Assembly (NCBI RefSeq): GCF_964275005.1
Contig: NC_092686.1
Coordinates: forward strand, 41,352,333 to 41,416,332
Source of the DNA: Diadema setosum
Taxonomy: Eukaryota; Echinodermata; Echinoidea; Diadematoida; Diadematidae
Length of the DNA: 64,000 bases
Direction: 5' to 3'
The position numbers and the translations under genes were made by a program. The notes beneath the pieces were generated by a model that saw nothing but the letters and a program-made list of their open reading frames with translations, was not told the origin of the DNA and made no database searches. Below are positions 1 to 11,187 of the stretch, one piece after another. How positions within the stretch are numbered: the first letter of the stretch is position 1; every line of letters starts with the position of its first letter.

Positions 1-1593
1 GTTAATTTGTGTTTTGACAATTTAAAGGAAAATCTAATCTTCGTTTGGATGATATTATTCGTAAGCAAAAAATAAGTAGATAGATTAATTGGATAATAAA
101 CAATGCTAAAAAAAGACACCTACGATACCGTGAATTTCAGAAATCAATTCCTTGCTCAATTAGTAAAATAAAAAATCGAATTGAAAAGAAAATAAGGAAA
201 AACGATTTGAATACAATTGGAAAAAAATACACTGAACGATCAAAGAATAGATATATACCGTATAAAATACATTAGCTATGATTTTACGTCTAGAAAATAA
301 AGAGTATTATTCTCAGCACTTGTCGAGATTTAAGTCTTATATTAAAAAGACTTCGAAAGTTTTAAAGTAAACAGTTGATATTCAGGAAAAAAAAAGGCTG
401 AGTTTGATGAAATAAAGCTTGATGATGAAATAATCAATGATCCTATTGATATTGGAAATATTTTTATTCATTATTTCTCACAAATAGGTGAAATGCTTGC
501 CCAGAATGTATCCCGATTACAACTCAATACTTTACTTACTTCTTAGGTCAGCGTAACTCCAACTCCATTTTGAACTCCAACAAATACACTGTATGTATGA
601 GATTATTGATATTGTATCCTCTTTAAAAATCAAGCAAACTTCTGGTTATGATGACAGAGACAATTGTATTCTTAGAGGTATTGTATCTTCAGTTGCAGAT
701 CTTCTGGCTCATATTTTTCATTTGTCAATTTCTAATGGTGAGTTTCCTGATAAAATGAAATTTGCTAATTTAATTCCAATATTAAAGAAGGGCGACAAAC
801 TGGATATCAGTAATTATCGCCAAATTTCTTTATCATGTTGTCCAAAGTTTTAGAAAAAGGAAATGATTTTCATTAGAATTATTCAATTTCTCAATCTGCG
901 CAAAACATTTACAAATGTCCAGTTTGGTTTTCGAGAAAAATATAGCATATCCATGCCATTCTTATTATAGTTTTGTTGACAAAGTAGTTCATGTAATTGA
1001 CAACACTCTCATTTGACAAGTATTTTCTCGGACTTCTTCAAGGCCTTGGAGTGGTTCAATAGTTATTTAGTTAACTGCAAACAATTTGTTTCCATTAAAT
1101 ATAATAATTCATCTATAAGAGATGTTAAGTCTTTTAGGGCCATTGTTATTCATAGTATGAATGACTTTTTTCCGTATCTGAATGAAGTATTTTCCTTCAT
1201 ACATTTTGCTGATGATACCAATGTATTTCTTGTCCATAACGGTATCGATGTTCTTGTTCTAAAAGTTAATGTAGAATTGAATAAACTAATTGGGTCAAAG
1301 CCAATAAGGTATCACTGAACGTTCAAAAACGAAATATCGGCATATGCTTTTCAGTAATACTGCTGTTTTATTCAGTTCAGAGATAGTTCTGGACAGTTTT
1401 GATTTAGAAAATGTATCACGATTCCAAATTTCGTTGTAACTGCAGATAATAAACTCTCTTTGAAAATACATATTGATTGTATTTGTAAAATAATTTCGGG
1501 CAATAGAAAACCCCAGGTGTTATGAACAGATTGAAATTCATATCCCTCAGAAGTCATTACTTATGTTATTCTCCTCTTTAATATTACTTTACC
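1..1593 (+). mobile_element. Degenerate CR1/Jockey-group LINE, reverse transcriptase part
   Basis: This is a broken non-LTR retrotransposon that enters from the left edge. Translation in shifting plus frames gives the linker before the RT (FIHYFSQIGEMLA near 461-500). It then gives RT segments at 593-853 (ILKKGDKLDISNYR, equivalent to the usual K.GD..SNYRPIS block), 1013-1318 (IHFADDTNVFLV, the catalytic FADD box) and 1376-1560 (IVLDSFDLENVSRF, the FLGI region). The sequence between the SDFFKALE motif-A relic and the WFNSYL segment is much shorter than usual, so motif-A/B material is deleted. Several stops and frame changes make it inactive. The same family recurs at 13390-14887 and, inverted, at 33175-34451, where the C-terminal VHNYPTRRSN signature is kept. 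The 3' end is replaced by the MITE that follows. Confidence 0.8.
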
Positions 1594-1594
1594 T

Positions 1595-1956
1595 TAAAGG
1601 GGGATGGCTAGTAACTGATCAGTGGGAATCAGTGGGAATGCTGGGGGATGATTGTTGCAATCCTTGTGGGATTCACTTAAGAGTACATTATATATCTATG
1701 GTTGTGTGAAAATTATTTGCTTCAGAATGGTCTCATATTCAAATAATGTGCAGTTTAATGTTTTCAGGTTAGCATACCTGAACAGTGACGGGGCGATTAA
1801 ATTGCACATTACTTGAATACGAGACCATTCTGAAGCAAATAATTTTCATACAACAATAGATATACACTATATAATGAACTCTTAAATTAACCCCACAAGG
1901 ATTGGAACAATCATCCCCTAGCATTCCCACTGATCAGTTATTAGCCATCCCCTTTA
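1595..1956. mobile_element. Palindromic MITE (TAAAGGGGGATGGC ends)
   Basis: The left arm begins TAAAGGGGGATGGCTA and the right arm ends TAGCCATCCCCTTTA. Arms of about 165 bp are nearly complementary throughout (for example GACCATTCTGAAGCAAAT on one side against ATTTGCTTCAGAATGGTC on the other), around a spacer near 1765-1795. There is no coding capacity. A TA target duplication is likely but cannot be told apart from the terminal TA. It sits directly at the broken end of the LINE. Confidence 0.8.
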
Positions 1957-2131
1957 GTCATGGAACCTTAACTTGTGGGCAATACTCATTAGACATTCCC
2001 TATAGAGTATATTATACCCGCAAAAGAAAGCCCTCCGTATCATTTTGTTCATCTCCCATATACGCTCACATACAAGTTTATTGTTTGCTTCTAGTAAGTA
2101 AGTTATTGAAAATCATTACGTTGTCTTTTAT

Positions 2132-2530
2132 TTAAAGGGGACCCAAACCCAAAGAGCAATGTGGATTGAGGGAATGCAGCAACATAGTAGACGTATCAGT
2201 GAACGTTTGAGGAATATCGGACAATCGATGCAAAAGTTATGAATTTTTAAAGTTTGGGTGTTGAAGCCGCTGGATGAGGAGACTTCTAGAGGTTATGATG
2301 TATGAGTGGACAATAATATAAAGAAAATATAAAGGAATTCAATTAAAAATCATTTTTCATGAAAAGTACACATTCCATCAACTTGATAATGACATATGTT
2401 ACGGGTAGCAATTATTTCCCCTGCTTTCTGAAAGCGGTTAGTCAAGTGCGCTGTCATTATGCTGGAAAAGTGAATTTTTGTGGAATTCCCTTTACAATTA
2501 TGTACAAAACATAATGAAGATACTAAAGAA
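2132..2530. mobile_element. Left half of an AAAGGACAAG-type MITE, diverged
   Basis: It starts TTTAAAGGGGACC and continues with the family's internal signature: GGATTGAGGGAATGCAGCAA, a CAGTGAACGTTTGAGGA block, GGACAATCGATGCAAAAG and CTGGATGAGGAGACT. These match the intact copies at 20986-21557 and 57849-58423. The right arm cannot be followed beyond about 2530, so this is an old truncated copy. Confidence 0.65.
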
Positions 2531-3163
2531 TTTGTATTTCGGGAAGCTTGATTTGGCAACCACTTTGTTTATGCAAATTAGATGGTCTTGTACTAAAAAT
2601 TCCGCTTGCAAATCGGGTTTTGGATTCAGTGTACTCAAATCATTCAAAAAAAGTCCAGTTCCCAACTTTTACAAAAAAAGATGCCTCTAACAGCCACATT
2701 TTTCGAAAATCTCAAGAGACTTTAAGGTCAATAACGGCGAGGGAGAAAAACACGGAACACGCACCACAGTTGAACGAGGATATAACAAGTATTCCGGTGG
2801 GCTTCTAAAATGGCAGCAAAAAAAAAGAATGCATACACAAAATGTTGACCGAAGAGGAAGGAATGTACATCTTACAAACAGAGAGACTATACTTCGTAAC
2901 ATTGATCCTAGACAAACCCACCTGCCGTATACGAATGTTAGATCTCTTCGTCCATACCTCGCTAGCTTAGTTTTATGTGGTTGTCAAAATTGTCATTATG
3001 CTGTTATTGTCAATCTTCAATAATGACGTGCAATAATTCATACAGAAATTAACAGCTTTTGGCGAAAATGAAGAAGAATTTTATAGCAGAGGTGTGAATT
3101 AAAAGAAGAGAGAATACAAGTTGGTCAAGCCACCCCCCCCCCCAAAAAAGTAAGTTATCCGTT
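2531..3163. other. Non-coding interval, nothing recognised
   Basis: Only short open frames without recognisable protein motifs are present. A poly-C run at 3131-3143 is the only structure seen. Confidence 0.5.
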
Positions 3164-3171
3164 ATCATTAT

Positions 3172-3421
3172 GGGTGCTGTTCGTTATTCCGAAAGTTCGC
3201 TATTCCGAAGGTTCGTTATTCCGAAAGGTCGTTAATCCGAAACACGCAAATTCCCTATACCTAGAGGTTCGTTAATCCGAAAATGAAAAAGGGTTCGTTA
3301 ATCCGAAAATTTGTGGCGTTATTCCGAAGGTTCGTTACTCCGAAGATTGGTTAATCCGAAAATGAAATTCGGAACAATGAACCTTCGGAATAACGAACCT
3401 TCGGAATAACGAGCTGTAACC
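3172..3421. mobile_element. 250-bp MITE of the TTCGTTATTCCGAA family
   Basis: The element is flanked by a perfect 8-bp target duplication ATCATTAT (3164-3171 and 3422-3429). The ends are inverted: GGGTGCTGTTCGTTATTCCG on the left and CGGAATAACGAGCTGTAACC on the right. The interior is almost entirely a chain of TTCGTTATTCCGAA and TTCGTTAATCCGAA motifs in both orientations. An 8-bp duplication fits a hAT-like transposase acting in trans. A larger relative with the same ends lies at 44866-46240 and a decayed relative at 41467-41645. Confidence 0.9.
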
Positions 3422-3439
3422 ATCATTATAAGCACCAGT

Positions 3440-3442
3440 CGC

Positions 3443-3494
<52 letters not shown>

Positions 3495-3525
3495 TTTTAT
3501 ATATTTATTTATATTTATTTATATA

Positions 3526-3559
<34 letters not shown>

Positions 3560-3560
3560 T
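3440..3560. repeat. Poly-A followed by (TA)n
   Basis: A run of about 28 A is followed by TA dinucleotides with TTTATA interruptions. A second (TA)n tract lies at about 4003-4042. The repetitive YIYI open frames across both are spurious. Confidence 0.9.
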
Positions 3561-4005
3561 TGCAAACGCACATCAAAATACTTGAACAATGTACAATCTG
3601 TATCTCACTTTTGGTTGTACCTTAAGCTATACCTCTCTAATTCTGTGTGAAATGACTCAACTGTATGGGTGTTTGTTTATTACTTTTTTTTTGTCGTACA
3701 CATGGCTCAAACAATAGTGTCTGTGTGCCTCGACATCTAATCATTTTCTATATTTTGTCTATATTTACTTTAAAATTCTTAAAGATTAGTATTGTATGAT
3801 ATGTTTTTCTATTCCCTGCGAAAATCTCTATATGTATGTATGTATGTATGTATGTGTGACGGAGAATGACTTGCAGTATAGACGTTGCACTATGGCCTTT
3901 ATTTCCCAAGCTTTCGACTGTGTAACCAGTCTTTTTCAAGGGCTTTTAAGGCGTTGGGATTTGCTTGTTTTGTGTGGTGTGGTGTCAGAGGGATGAGTAT
4001 ATATA

Positions 4006-4045
<40 letters not shown>

Positions 4046-4558
4046 CATATATTATACTGTCGTGAAAACTTTAAATGTAAACAGATAAATTTTGATATAT
4101 AACATGGTTTTACCAATTTGTTTTCCGAGTGATCTACGCTTTAAAAGCTCCATTTTTAGTAATTCACTCTTTTCCATCGATTTATCTATCTACATTTTGT
4201 TGTTACCACTGCAAAGTATGCACCGTTTATATTCATTCGTTCATATAAATATTTTATGATTTGTATTGCTTACAAATAATTAACAACATATGAGTTATTA
4301 ATGTATGCTTTTTATTTGTATAACTTTAGTGTTGGATGGAAATAAATCTCAACTGAATTGAAAACAGAGTAATCTGAAGTAAAGACCTATTTTTTTTTTT
4401 CCAGCAACTGTGTGAATAATGTGTGACACATTGCGGGAGCCGGGCGCCCTTGAACTGTTAGAATGTTTCTACAGATAAATGACGCTATATAAATGCTGTT
4501 TCATCATCATTATCATCAGCAACAGCATCATCATAATTGAGATGAAAGATGTACTTAC
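3561..4558. other. Intronic or intergenic sequence upstream of the donor at 4558
   Basis: No gene is seen. On the minus strand this is sequence 3' of the paralogous sulfotransferase exon, beginning with a good GTAAGT donor (minus strand, 4558 downward). A GTTGGATGGAAATAAA string at about 4331 resembles one at 23860 and may be the end of an old retroelement. Confidence 0.5.
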
Positions 4559-4822
4559 GCCAATAATTCTGGGTTGACTTTGGACGGATACGGAAAATAA
4601 GCCTGAATGGTTTTAGCCATGCCGTGAAAGATCGCTTCGTTTCCAGTGAATTCTTTTGGTAGGTCCATAATCATTTTCTTGGCGTGCATTTCTGATAACT
4701 GGCTGAAAGTGAATGGTTCGAACCAGATCTCCGTGTCCTCGCCGAGATACGTGAGACATTTAGCTAGGGCCGTCGATCCACTTCGAGGATTGCACCACAG
4801 TATAAGGCGACGTGGCTCTCTG
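4559..4822 (-). pseudogene. Sulfotransferase-like exon 1, 3' part, split by a transposon
   Basis: Minus-strand translation from the junction gives REPRRLILWCNPRSGSTAL and then a stretch parallel to exon 1 of the intact paralogue at 22239-22531 (WFEPFTFSQL, DLPKEFTGNEAIFHG). It ends PELL before a GGC/GTAAGT donor with the same phase 2. PRSGSTAL is the 5'-phosphosulfate loop that binds PAPS. The matching 5' coding end (MATTSEQDAR) lies at 9003-9036, beyond a hAT-like insertion that duplicated GCTCTCTG. The frame happens to stay open into the transposon to about 5106, so an altered N-terminus is possible, but the normal start is cut off. No second exon is visible to the left, where it would lie outside the window. 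Confidence 0.8.
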
Positions 4823-7800
4823 CATGGGCGTAAATCCCGGGGGGATGGGGGGATATATCCCCCCCCCCCCTGAAATGGAGGAGGGGGGATGGCCTGTACA
4901 ATCATCCCCCCCCCCCCCCTGAATTTTGAAAAAAAAAAATGGAGGAAGCAGAAATGTGATTGTATCAATTTTGGCATATTGCATGACGTTTGTACGCCGG
5001 CCTTCAGACAGGTAACAGAGCTGAACAGTATTCTATCTTGTAGGAAATTGTAGTTTCTCAAGCGCTCGCTCGCTTCGCTCGCTCGCGAAGAAAGTAACAT
5101 CGACATACACTGTAAGGTATGGCTCAGACGTTGACAACGTCAAATAGTATAGGCCTATATGTAAACATGCTATGACGCGAGTAACTGGGGACCATCTGAA
5201 AGATATGTACGAAAGCAAACAAACAAACAAACAAACAAACAATAACAAAAACTATATTGCCATAATTGAACCCCCTCCATTTCCTGAATCATTCCTGAGA
5301 AACGACAGTGACTGGTGACTCAGTCAGGATACATCTATGAGCATACCCAGGGAAGATCAGGGGCGTCGAATCTATCTCGGGGGGGGGGGGGGGGCAAATG
5401 GGCATTTGCCCCGCCCCTACGGAAGTGTTTAGGCAGACAAATCATTTATCCCCCAAGCAATTCCCGAGATGAGGACAAATCTCGAACTTTCTTAATGGAA
5501 AATTGTCCAAATATCGCCAGAACTACGCACCAGATCGTTGTACTGCAATTATAAACATGCAAAAGCTCCGATATACAGGATCCCTTTCGATAGACTTTGT
5601 ACACTTTTGAGATTGACGTATATTTCCCTAATTTATCATAGAGTGTGCAGCAGATCTTTCACTTAACAAAAGCACCCTCATATGCAAAGGCGTCGATGGG
5701 GGGGGGGGGGGGGGATGGTCCCCCATAAAAGTGGGACAAACAAAAGCGAAAAATATAGCTACAAACGGCAGTGTTTGGAGTGTAAAATGTCAAAATTTTA
5801 AAGCTCGCTCGCTCCGCTCGCTCGCATTTAATCGCTATGCCATTCTCCTGATGCTGCTGCCAGTGAATGGCAGCAGTTGCGCCCGGTGCGCCCCGGCCCC
5901 ATAATTTCCAAAGCGAAAAATATAGCTACAAACGGCAGTTTTTGGACTGTAAAATGTCAAAATTTTGAAGCTCGCTCGCTTCGCTCGCTCGCATTTAATC
6001 ATTATGCCATTCTGATGTTGCAGCTAGTAATTGCCAGCAGTTTTCGCCCGATGCGCCCCCCTTAATTTCCAAAGCGAAAAATATAGCTACAAACGACAGT
6101 TTTGGGACTGTAAAATATCAAAATTTTGAAGCTCGCTCGCTTCGCTCGCTCGCATTTAATCGTTATGCCATTCTCCTGATGTTGCTGCTAGTAATTGCCA
6201 GTAGTTTTCGCCCGGTGCGCCTCCTTAATTTCCAAAGCGAAAAAATTCAGCCACAAACGACAGTTTGGGGGACTGTAATGTCAAAATTTTCAAGCTCACT
6301 CGCTTCGCTCGCTCGCATTTAATCATTATGCTATTCTCCTGATGTTGCTGCCAGTAACTGCCGGCAATTTTCGCCCGGTGCGCCCCCCTTAATTTCCAAA
6401 GCGAAAAAATACAGCCACAAAGGACAGTTTTTGGGACTGTAAAATATCACAATTTTCAAGCTCACTCGCTTCGCTCGCTCGCATTTAATCGTTATGCCAT
6501 TCTCCTGATGTTACTGCCAGTAATTGCCGACAGTTGCGCCCGGTGTGTCCCCCCCCCCCCCCCCTTGATTTCCAAAAGCGAAAAAATACAGCCACAAACG
6601 ACAGTATGGGGACTGTAAAATGTCAAAACTTTCAAACTCGCTCGCTTTCATTTAATCGTTATGCCATTCTCCTGATGTTGCTGCTAGTAATTGCCAGTAG
6701 TTTTCGCCCGGTGCGCCTCCTTAATTTCCAAAGAGAAAAAATACAGCCACAAACGACAGTTTGGGGGACTGTAAAATGTCAAAATTTTCAAGCTCACTCG
6801 ATTCGCTCGCTCGCATTTAATCATTATGCCATTCTCCTGATGTTGCAGCTAGTAATTGCCAGCAGTTTTCGCCCGATGCGCCCCCCTTAATTTCCAAAGC
6901 GAAAAATATAGCTACAAACGACAGTTTTGGGACTGTAAAATATCAAAATTTTGAAGCTCGCTCGCTTCGCTCGCTCGCATTTAATCGTTATGCCATTCTC
7001 CTGATGTTGCTGCTAGTAATTGCCAGTAGTTTTCGCCCGGTGCGCCTCCTTAATTTCCAAAGCGAAAAAATACAGCCACAAACGACAGTTTGGGGGACTG
7101 TAAAATGTCAAAATTTTCAAGCTCACTCGATTCGCTCGCTCGCATTTAATCATTATGCCATTCTCCTGATGTTGCTGCCAGTAACTGCCGGCAATTTTCG
7201 CCCGGTGCGCCCCCCTTAATTTCCAAAACGAAAAAATACAGCCACAAAGGACAGTTTTTGGGACTGTAAAATATCACAATTTTCAAGCTCACTCGCTTCG
7301 CTCGCTCGCATTTAATCGTTATGCCATTCTCCTGATGTTACTGCTAGTAATTGCCGACAGTTGCGCCCGGTGTGTCCCCCCCCCCCTTGATTTCCAAAAG
7401 CGAAAAAATACAGCCACAAACGACAGTATGGGGACTGTAAAATGTCAAAATTTTCAAACTCGCTCGCTTTCATTTAATCGTTATGCCATTCTCCTGATGT
7501 TGCATGCTGCCAGTAATTGCCAGCAGTTGTGCCCGGTGCGCCCCCCCCCCCTTAATTTCCAAAGCGAAAAATATAGCTACAAACGACAGTTTTGGGACTG
7601 TAAAAAGTCAAAATTTTCAAGCTCACTCGCTTCGCTCGCTCGTATTCAATCGTTATGCCATTCCCCTGATGTTGCTGCCAGTAACTGCCAGTAGTTGCGT
7701 CCGGTGCGCCCCCCTTAATTTCCAAAGCGAAGAAATACAGCCAAAAGCGGCAGTTTTGGAACTGTAAAATGTCAAAATTTTCAAGCTCGCTCGCTTCACT

Positions 7801-9002
7801 CGCTCGCATTATGCCATTCTTCTGATGTTGCTGCCAGTAATTGCCAGCAGTTGCACCCGGTGCGCCCCCCTTAATTTCCAAAGCAAAAAAATACAGCCAC
7901 AAACGGCAGTTTTTGGACTGTAAAATGTCAAAATTTTCAAGCTCACTCGCTTCGCTCGCTCGCATTTAATCACTATACCATTCTCCTGATGTTGCTGCCA
8001 GTGATTGACAACAGTTGCGCCCGGTGCAGCCCCCCTTGATTTCCAATTAAGCGAAGAAGTATAGCTACAAACGGCAGTTTTTAGCATGTAAAAGCATTAG
8101 GGCCTATGTCAAAATTTTCAAGCTCGCTCACTCCGCTCGCTCGCATTTAATCGCTATGCCATTCTCCTGATGTTGCTGCCAGTGATTGACAGCAGTTGCG
8201 CACGGTGTGCCTCCCCCCTTAATTTCCAAAGCGAAGAATATAGCTACAAACGGCAGTTTTTGGACTGTAAAATGTCAAAATTTTCAATGTAAAAAGATTT
8301 CACCGTGGGAGGGAGAAACCCCCTACCATACCCTCCCCCCCCCCCCTCGCTTGCTTCGCTCCCTCACGATCTCATAACAGCTCCCCTGAATCCTGTCTAC
8401 GCCGGTGATAGGCCCCACTATTTAGTAGGCCTTCGCAGTGATGTCACACAGGCGGAGCAAGAGCTGAAATACCACGATTTAGTCATTCAATAATATATTG
8501 TGAATATTTCATTTTCTATTGGTTTTTTAAAGAAAAAACAAACAAAAATTTCACCAAAAGTGTGCACCAGATCGCTGAATTTCAGGTCTGAAAATGCAAA
8601 ATCTTCCTCGTGTGGGAGAGGGACACCCCCCCCCCATACACACCCTCCCCCGTTAACCCGTTAACCCGGTCGCTCCGCTCTCTCTCACAGATATTTCAAA
8701 AACAAAAAATATCTTCATACTTTTAAGGTCTGATTTTCCGCTGCAAGTCATCTGACAAGCAAAAAATAAGCAACAACAAGAACAAAAAGTCTTCATATTT
8801 TTGCTGCCACTTTCCTCTCACTTTATATTTCATGCAAAAGAGTGGGACACCCGATCCCTGTAAAGTGTGCGTGTGGGGGGGGGGGGGCACCAAGCTTCTT
8901 CCCCCCCCCCCCACCCCCAAGGCTGCGCCGGTCCGGTTATGGGCTTGTAATCGTGGTGATGGTGACCATCCCCCCCACTCCTCAGTACGGATTTACGCCG
9001 TT
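4823..9002. mobile_element. 4.18-kb non-autonomous hAT-like element inserted in an exon
   Basis: The boundaries are fixed by an 8-bp duplication GCTCTCTG (4815-4822 and 9003-9010) inside a host exon whose uninterrupted paralogue is in this window. The left end is CATGGGCGTAAATCC. The right end read inward on the minus strand is AACGGCGTAAATCC, so the shared TIR core is GGCGTAAATCC. No transposase is present. The interior contains long C and G homopolymers near 4860, 4905, 5380, 5697, 6550, 8340 and 8880, a 16-unit array (5745-8290), and one to three diverged units of about 270 bp containing TTCCCGAGATGAGG or CACCAGATCGCTGAATTT. The 8-bp duplication and CA-type terminus fit the hAT superfamily. 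A second copy starts at 22862. Confidence 0.85.
5745..8290. repeat. About 163-bp tandem array, about 16 units, GCTCGCTTCGCTCGC motif
   Basis: Units recur with AATTTCCAAAGCGAAAAA at about 5903, 6064, 6224, 6388, 6566, 6719, 6886, 7047, 7214, 7386, 7551, 7716, 7870, 8035 and 8218, preceded by a partial unit. Each contains GACTGTAAAATGTCAAAATTTT, then a near-palindrome centred on CGCTTCGCTCGC, then CATTCTCCTGATGTTGCTGC, then CGCCCGGTGCGCC. Four consecutive units starting at 6064 match those starting at 6886 (offset about 822 bp), so part of the array grew by a block duplication. A four-unit array in the opposite orientation occurs at 53010-53540 inside a different element. Periodic open frames are by-products of the repeat. 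Confidence 0.95.
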
Positions 9003-11054
9003 GCTCTCTGGCATCTTGTTCAGAAGTGGTAGCCATTCCAGACGACATTACCTTTCCCAAGCGAGGAGTTGAAGTTACAATTTGAAACGGTCATGTAGTT
9101 GTGATAATTTAGGCACCACTGTTTACTAAATATTACCGGGCTAATCTTCCTCAACCTATGTCGCAAGATCTTATTCTCATGAATTGAGCCCCACCGTAGG
9201 CCTATTGACTTCAACGGTCCAGTGGTGGAGCTTTCTTGCACATTAGGCCTACATTATACATTGTTATTGTAGAATACTCGTGCTGCGGCTCCACCAATTG
9301 CAAAGCGGCGGCGTCAATTTCCACTTTCTTTCTTTTTTTGATACTGGACAATGCTTTTTCCGTCCTTCCTGCTTTTCTTTCATGTTGTATCCTTTCATTC
9401 TTTTTCTATTTTCTTTCTTCCTTTTATTCTCGGAAAAACATCCCAGTGTCCCCTACTTATTTTACCATTGTTAGTAGTTTACGCTCGGATGCAGGACTAT
9501 AGGCCTTCTGTTGCTTACTGCGGTGGGGGCCTAACGACTCTGGCTCTTTGGTCTAAAGCAGATTCTGGCATTTCACTCTTGAGAAAGTGTTAACTGAGGT
9601 ACTGTTTCCTTGTCATTGTGCAGCAATGCGAGATCTGATCCTTACAATCTATCCTGGCTATGAGAGCGAATGGAAGCTATTCACGGTAGAGGCATGATTA
9701 TCTGATCAGGGAGGTGGAAGAGACCTTTCACCTCAGTGGTCTGACCAGAGCTAGCTCCATAATGGTCTGACAAGGTATTCCGAGGCTGGCATCGCCCTGG
9801 TCTAATCAGGGAGGTCACACGGTGCCTTGCAAAAACCCAGAAATGTAGAAACGCCCACTAAAGTAGAACATCAACCACTTAATGTAGAAAATCGCCCACA
9901 ATTTTAATGTAGAAACTGGGCAGTACCTACATCAAATGTATAGAAAAGCCATGCAAGGAATGTAGCCTACATAATAATTCGCAGATGTCGCCCACAAATG
10001 TCAAACGGGAAAATGGTTATTGGCTTTTGTTAATGTTTTATACTGTACATACGTACTTGCTGTATACCAGTCACATGGTCCGTACGTGCGTGTGTGTGTG
10101 TGTGCGTGGCCTTGTAATTTTGTATGAATGCGTATAGGTGTGTGCGTGTGTGACGGAGGGATGTCATACTTATAATGTTTTGCATGTGTCATAAATCAAC
10201 GCATTTGTCTCTAATCTGAAACGAAGTCTATTTTATTCATATCTATTACAAACATATCTTTAAATTTCAAGAAGACACAACGTGTTCGCTATAAAAGTAA
10301 AGGTTAGCGACGCGATACTGGCAATTTGTATGGAAATGAATGGTTCAGATTTTGTTTTTACTGTTCTGTGATTCTGTTCATTTTCTTGGTGTTATGTTGA
10401 TAATTACTTAAAATTTGGAAGGACCATGTCAACCCTGTCTGTCCAGACTTTGCACTTCTTCTTCTTTTTTTCTCTTTGGAATTGAATTCTGTTGTGCCAA
10501 AGCCCATATCAGTCACTTTATATAATTCTAATTTCTCTCACATCTAACATAATTCCATCTGGGGAATACATGTTCTTCCCATTTACAAAAGTTGATATTA
10601 TAGTTTTACGGAAAAAAAAGAAGGTAATAGGGTTACAGGGCGATTGATTAGGATTTGAGTTAGGGTAAATGATTAAGAACTCGACTTTTACGCAGGTAAA
10701 GTGAAATGTATGGTACAGTTTCAGTTGTGGTGGGATTCTAGGTTTTCAACGATTTTATGCTAATTTTTTTAGACAATGAGAAACATCGTAGGAATTCAAA
10801 GTTTACTTGGTGAAAATTTGTTTTGAAATGGCTGTGCTATCCAAAACAAGGCGATCCTAATAAAAGATGCATGGAACCCACCTTTCATCAGGATCGCTCT
10901 GTTTTACTTTTTGTTGTTATTGATATCTCAGCCATTTTAAGACTGATTTTCATCGAATAAACTTCTATTTCACATTGGGGTTTCTAAGTATCTCGCAGAA
11001 AGTTAAAAGCTGAATCCTCATCTCAACCAATACTACATCATTTAGATAAGATTG

Positions 11055-11112
<58 letters not shown>

Positions 11113-11139
11113 AACATATACACACATATACAAATGTAT

Positions 11140-11187
<48 letters not shown>
